Shown here one piece after another: positions 61,406 to 64,000 of a stretch of 64,000 nucleotides of DNA. The stretch's first letter is position 1; every line of letters begins with the position of its first letter. The notes beneath the pieces were generated by a model. The model was not told where the DNA came from, did no database searches, and saw only the letters and a program-made list of their open reading frames with translations. The translations under genes and the position numbers were made by a program. The DNA lies in contig JAODTK010005781.1 in assembly GCA_026419785.1 (NCBI GenBank), positions 310,001 through 374,000 of the forward strand, written 5' to 3'. The DNA comes from Sclerodactyla briareus. Lineage: Eukaryota > Echinodermata > Holothuroidea > Dendrochirotida > Sclerodactylidae.

Positions 61406-61448
61406 GATTTCTCACAATACTGCTTTTTTTTCCTCCCTTTGTACTCAC

Positions 61449-61546
61449 TCTTTTGATTTTCTTGATATTCTCCGGCTCCTCCTCCTCAATGCCGCTGCTG
61501 CTCGTGAAGACCATCGCCTGGCCCACTTCCAGTGAAGGAGATTAAC
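61449..61546 (-). CDS. RASGRF: RASGRF-like exon just upstream of the IQ motif
   Basis: This exon encodes the acidic-to-basic linker that precedes the IQ motif in Ras guanine-nucleotide exchange factors of the RASGRF family. Read on the minus strand it gives MVFTSSSGIEEEEPENIKK followed by IKR, matching the family pattern of an acidic stretch and then a KKIKK-type basic stretch before VQSF. It is bounded by a TTTACAG acceptor and a good AAAAGA|GTGAGT donor. The donor is in phase 0, and joining it to the next exon (31947) gives K-R-V-Q-S-F, as in the family. The first codon after the acceptor in this frame is TAA, so either one base is missing or the true acceptor differs slightly. The gap to the next exon is about 29.5 kb. 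Confidence 0.72.
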
Positions 61547-62130
61547 CTGTAAATTAAACAGAGACGGGTCATTAGTATTGAAATATCATCCTCTGCTGAA
61601 CAAGAGGCAATTAGCGACATCCATGGAAAACCCACCCAAAGTGGTTGAAACTACACGAGCCACTGGGGAATTTGAGAAGAGTGAAACCAAGTTGGTAAAA
61701 ATATCACTCAATGTCTTGATAGAGCTTGTGTTAGACTGAGGGATGAAGTTTAAGCGTGAAGGGGAGGTTTGTGTTGGGGGAACCAGGCTTTTCCGAACAC
61801 CATCAATATACTGAGATCCCCCCCGCACCCATGGTGTCGAGCCTCGAATCCTGAACTCTTCGTGGATTCTTCTCTGGAGTCTCCCAGGGGAATGAGAAGG
61901 CATCCTTCCTCCCAAGCTTTTCGGGATGTGGGTCCCTGGTGCAGAACGTTGGAAGCTTCAGCTTGCTGTTGTTTTAATTGGCACTACTGCATGCAAACAA
62001 GTCCACACGCATATCTTCGTAAGCGGGAGTTGTAGTTGGCCCGGGTTTGTGAGAGCGACCACTCTGTATTCTGGAAGGAGCCCCACCAGGTGAGACGCTA
62101 TGAGGGATATCCCTAGCTGAATGGAATGGC
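61547..62130. other. Unassigned sequence upstream of the RASGRF linker exon
   Basis: A minus-strand frame of about 110 codons (61586-61915) is open but has no recognisable domain. It is not similar to the RASGRF first PH domain or coiled coil as far as I can judge. Confidence 0.35.
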
Positions 62131-62134
62131 ATGG

Positions 62135-62215
62135 TGGCCAGCTCCAAGAATATGACAGACCCTCTTAGCTAGTAGTTGGGTGTGTACTGCAAATCTTGGT
62201 GGCAAAGTTGACTAT
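62135..62215 (+). repeat. Short dispersed repeat family Y, copy 4
   Basis: CAAGAATATGACAGACCC, TAGCTAGTAGTTGGG, TACTGCAAATCTTGG and TGGCAAAGTTGAC correspond to the other copies. Confidence 0.5.
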
Positions 62216-62859
62216 CATTGCATAATGACCACCCGAATTGCATCTATGGCCACTCCACCGAGGTCAGCCATCACTTTTCACCAACCTCTCCACTAAAAAA
62301 TACCTTTTACTAGCTGTCAGATGAAGGGTACTGCTTCTTGTTTCAAATTTACTCACTTACCCGGCTCCAGTAAAACAACATCAAAATGATTGACGCTTTT
62401 AGTATGGTCATGCTAACTGAATGACATCCATAGTTGGAACCAAAAACAACTGCATTTGACTATATCCCCCCAGAGGCCTTTGGTTGGACCAAGTTGACAA
62501 TAAAAAATTGAAAAATAATGTGAATGACTCCCATTTGTCTGGAGCAATTTTAGACTATGTCACCAAGTTTCTTCAAATCCGATTTGAAATTAAGAAAATT
62601 GCATAATTCATGCCAATTTCGTCAAAATCAGACAAACAGAAAATCATGTAAAGGGCACCAGTGCACCAGTATGTGGAACAACACTCACTTTCGAGACCTA
62701 TCCAGATTTCTCTATGGCGAACATGCATACTATGTTTCAGGTGAATCGGGCAGTGCTTTTTGGAAGTGTATTTTTTGCGTTAACACAATGTTTAATGTTT
62801 TCATAAGGAAATGTTTATCGAAAAACATATTAGCGCTGTGTACATTAAATTTCTAAGCT

Positions 62860-63010
62860 TGGCCTCCCATTGACCTCAGATGGCCTTCAACCTGACATCA
62901 AAAGTAGTTCATGTGCCCACTATCAGGTAGCACACATATCAAGTATATATGAGATTCATCCAGCCATCTTGGCCTGGTCAAGTTATTGTGTTTAAGATCT
63001 AAAATCCGCT
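62860..63010 (+). repeat. Degenerate half-unit of the 310-bp repeat family
   Basis: CCATTGACCTCAGATGGCC, AACCTGACATCAAAAG, TTCATGTGCCCACTATCAGG, CACACATATCAAGTA, TTCATCCAGCCATC and GTCAAGTTATTGTGTT follow the order of the array at 6930-9905. Confidence 0.7.
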
Positions 63011-64000
63011 AAATCTCCATTTTTCACATACTTCCAATTTTTACAACCCCCCCCCCCCCCCTCCATAGTTAAGCTCACAAATTCCCCAACCCTGATCATC
63101 CAAAAAAAATTGCCCTCAACAGGGCTCAGCCAGATGACTGTGATTGTTGGTGTGATTTTACTACCACCCAAAGATCTCCAATAACTCCATAAGGTGCGCA
63201 ACATCAAGGGAATGTGTGGTACATGCTGATTAGGCAGCTGGAAATTCTGTCATTTTGTTGGGCATCCCCGCACCAAACTCTGAGTTGATCACGCTGGCAC
63301 GCTCCGACATTAATTGACATCCTTAGATGTCGTGGGCATATCCATTACGTATGACACTGAGCAACGATGCTAATAATCTGGCTTCCGGCTTATTGAATCC
63401 GCAGAACACCTAATTCCTGTCCCATTTCGATGTCCTTATCTGAAGCAGCATCAGTTGGTTTGGGGTTATAGGTCCATTGAAAGAACCAGAACTATAACAG
63501 GTTTAAAAATTGAGACCATTCTGTACTATTTTTTAATGACTTAACAACTTTCATTTGTAAATTGTAGAGTGCATACGTTCATGCTGTTAGCTTGATCATG
63601 ACCCAAGGTGAAAAATAGTTATAACAATGCCTATCCTGAAACAAACCCTAGAAACCCACAATCCACTTTGTATGATCCATATATCTATATATATATATAT
63701 ATTATTTCCGAGCTTCCCGCTCTCCGGCTCTGCCAATTATTTCACCAATTGCCTTCTATAAGGTTCTCACTTTGCTCCTGAAATTATAGATATGTGTGTG
63801 TCTATATTATCTGGCGCGTTCTAATGTGCTCTAACCTCCCCAAAAATGCCGAGGGTGTTTGATATTTTTCTGTTTGAATATTCTTATTGGCATTTGAACG
63901 AACATCAGCGTCCCTGCTCTTCCACACCCTTCGGCTGCCCAATTTCCCGTAGGTCACAATTTCTTGTGATAACCAGGTTACGCCTAATCCTCAATGTCTT
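63011..64000. other. No recognisable gene; AT microsatellite
   Basis: A C run lies at about 63047-63061 and an (AT)n stretch at 63679-63703. No exon of the expected RASGRF first PH domain was recognised. Confidence 0.45.

Larger units (their letters stand above)
31948..61448 (-). other. Very large RASGRF intron
   Basis: The interval between the linker exon and the IQ/DH exon is about 29.5 kb. It begins GTGAGT at 61448 and ends TTATTTCAG at 31948, so both ends are canonical. It contains most of the mobile elements in the window, including a foldback element, a hAT element with target duplication, a MITE and a satellite. Several stretches over 300 bp have no feature I can name: 31948-33720, 36600-37380, 40880-45280 apart from a 25-bp duplication, 47040-47780, 49500-50030, 50110-51710, 51910-53730, 53920-55500 and 57650-58790. 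I saw no nested gene in them. Confidence 0.7.

Noticed and set aside
61586..61915. 110-codon minus-strand ORF just upstream of the RASGRF linker exon, considered as PH1 or coiled-coil exon
   Set aside because: Composition and sequence do not resemble either; no matching splice pair was clear.

Overview
This is eukaryotic, animal nuclear DNA, most likely from a marine invertebrate. An echinoderm or similar deuterostome is a guess, based on the degraded L2/CR1-like LINEs, hAT elements, a foldback element resembling sea urchin TU elements, and many dispersed 'GGTCA/TGACC'-rich tandem repeats. No prokaryotic operons, rRNA genes, intact tRNA genes or CRISPR arrays were seen. The sequence is AT-rich, with very long G or C runs. 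Frequent one-base gaps inside otherwise good exons suggest a poorly polished long-read assembly, so open reading frames are unreliable and most that exist are spurious.

The one real host gene I can support is a RASGRF1/2-like Ras guanine-nucleotide exchange factor on the minus strand. Its exons run from high to low coordinates: 61546-61449 (linker before the IQ motif), 31947-31563 (IQ motif and start of the DH domain), 17676-17482 (DH), 13026-12915 (DH), 12107-12001 (end of DH), 11744-11696 (short linker exon, tentative) and 10303-10142 (second PH domain). Intron phases join correctly across the best exons. The 13.9 kb intron between the first two DH exons appears to use a GC-AG donor. The first PH domain should lie above 61.5 kb and the REM and CDC25 catalytic domains below 10 kb; I could not identify them here.

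The rest of the window is intronic or flanking DNA filled with mobile elements and tandem repeats. By region: 0.7-0.9 kb, a palindrome with two TGACGTCA sites; 6.9-9.9 kb, a ~310-bp tandem array ending in (CA)n; 10.6-11.2 kb and 13.2-13.5 kb, short-period tandem repeats; 15.1-17.3 kb, broken LINE pieces around a decayed copy of the 310-bp family; 21.5-21.8 kb, an inverted-repeat element; 28.5-30.5 kb, two LINE relics in opposite orientations; 33.7-37.5 kb, a foldback element with tandem-repeat arms and other repeats inside it; 38.4-39.8 kb, a ~575-bp tandem dimer; 40.1-40.9 kb, a LINE relic carrying a small hairpin insertion; 45.3-45.4 kb, a ~90-bp G-rich run; 45.5-47.0 kb, a hAT element with a perfect 8-bp target-site duplication; 48.6-49.5 kb, a dispersed repeat split by a 248-bp hAT-type MITE; 58.8-60.0 kb, a ~77-bp satellite.
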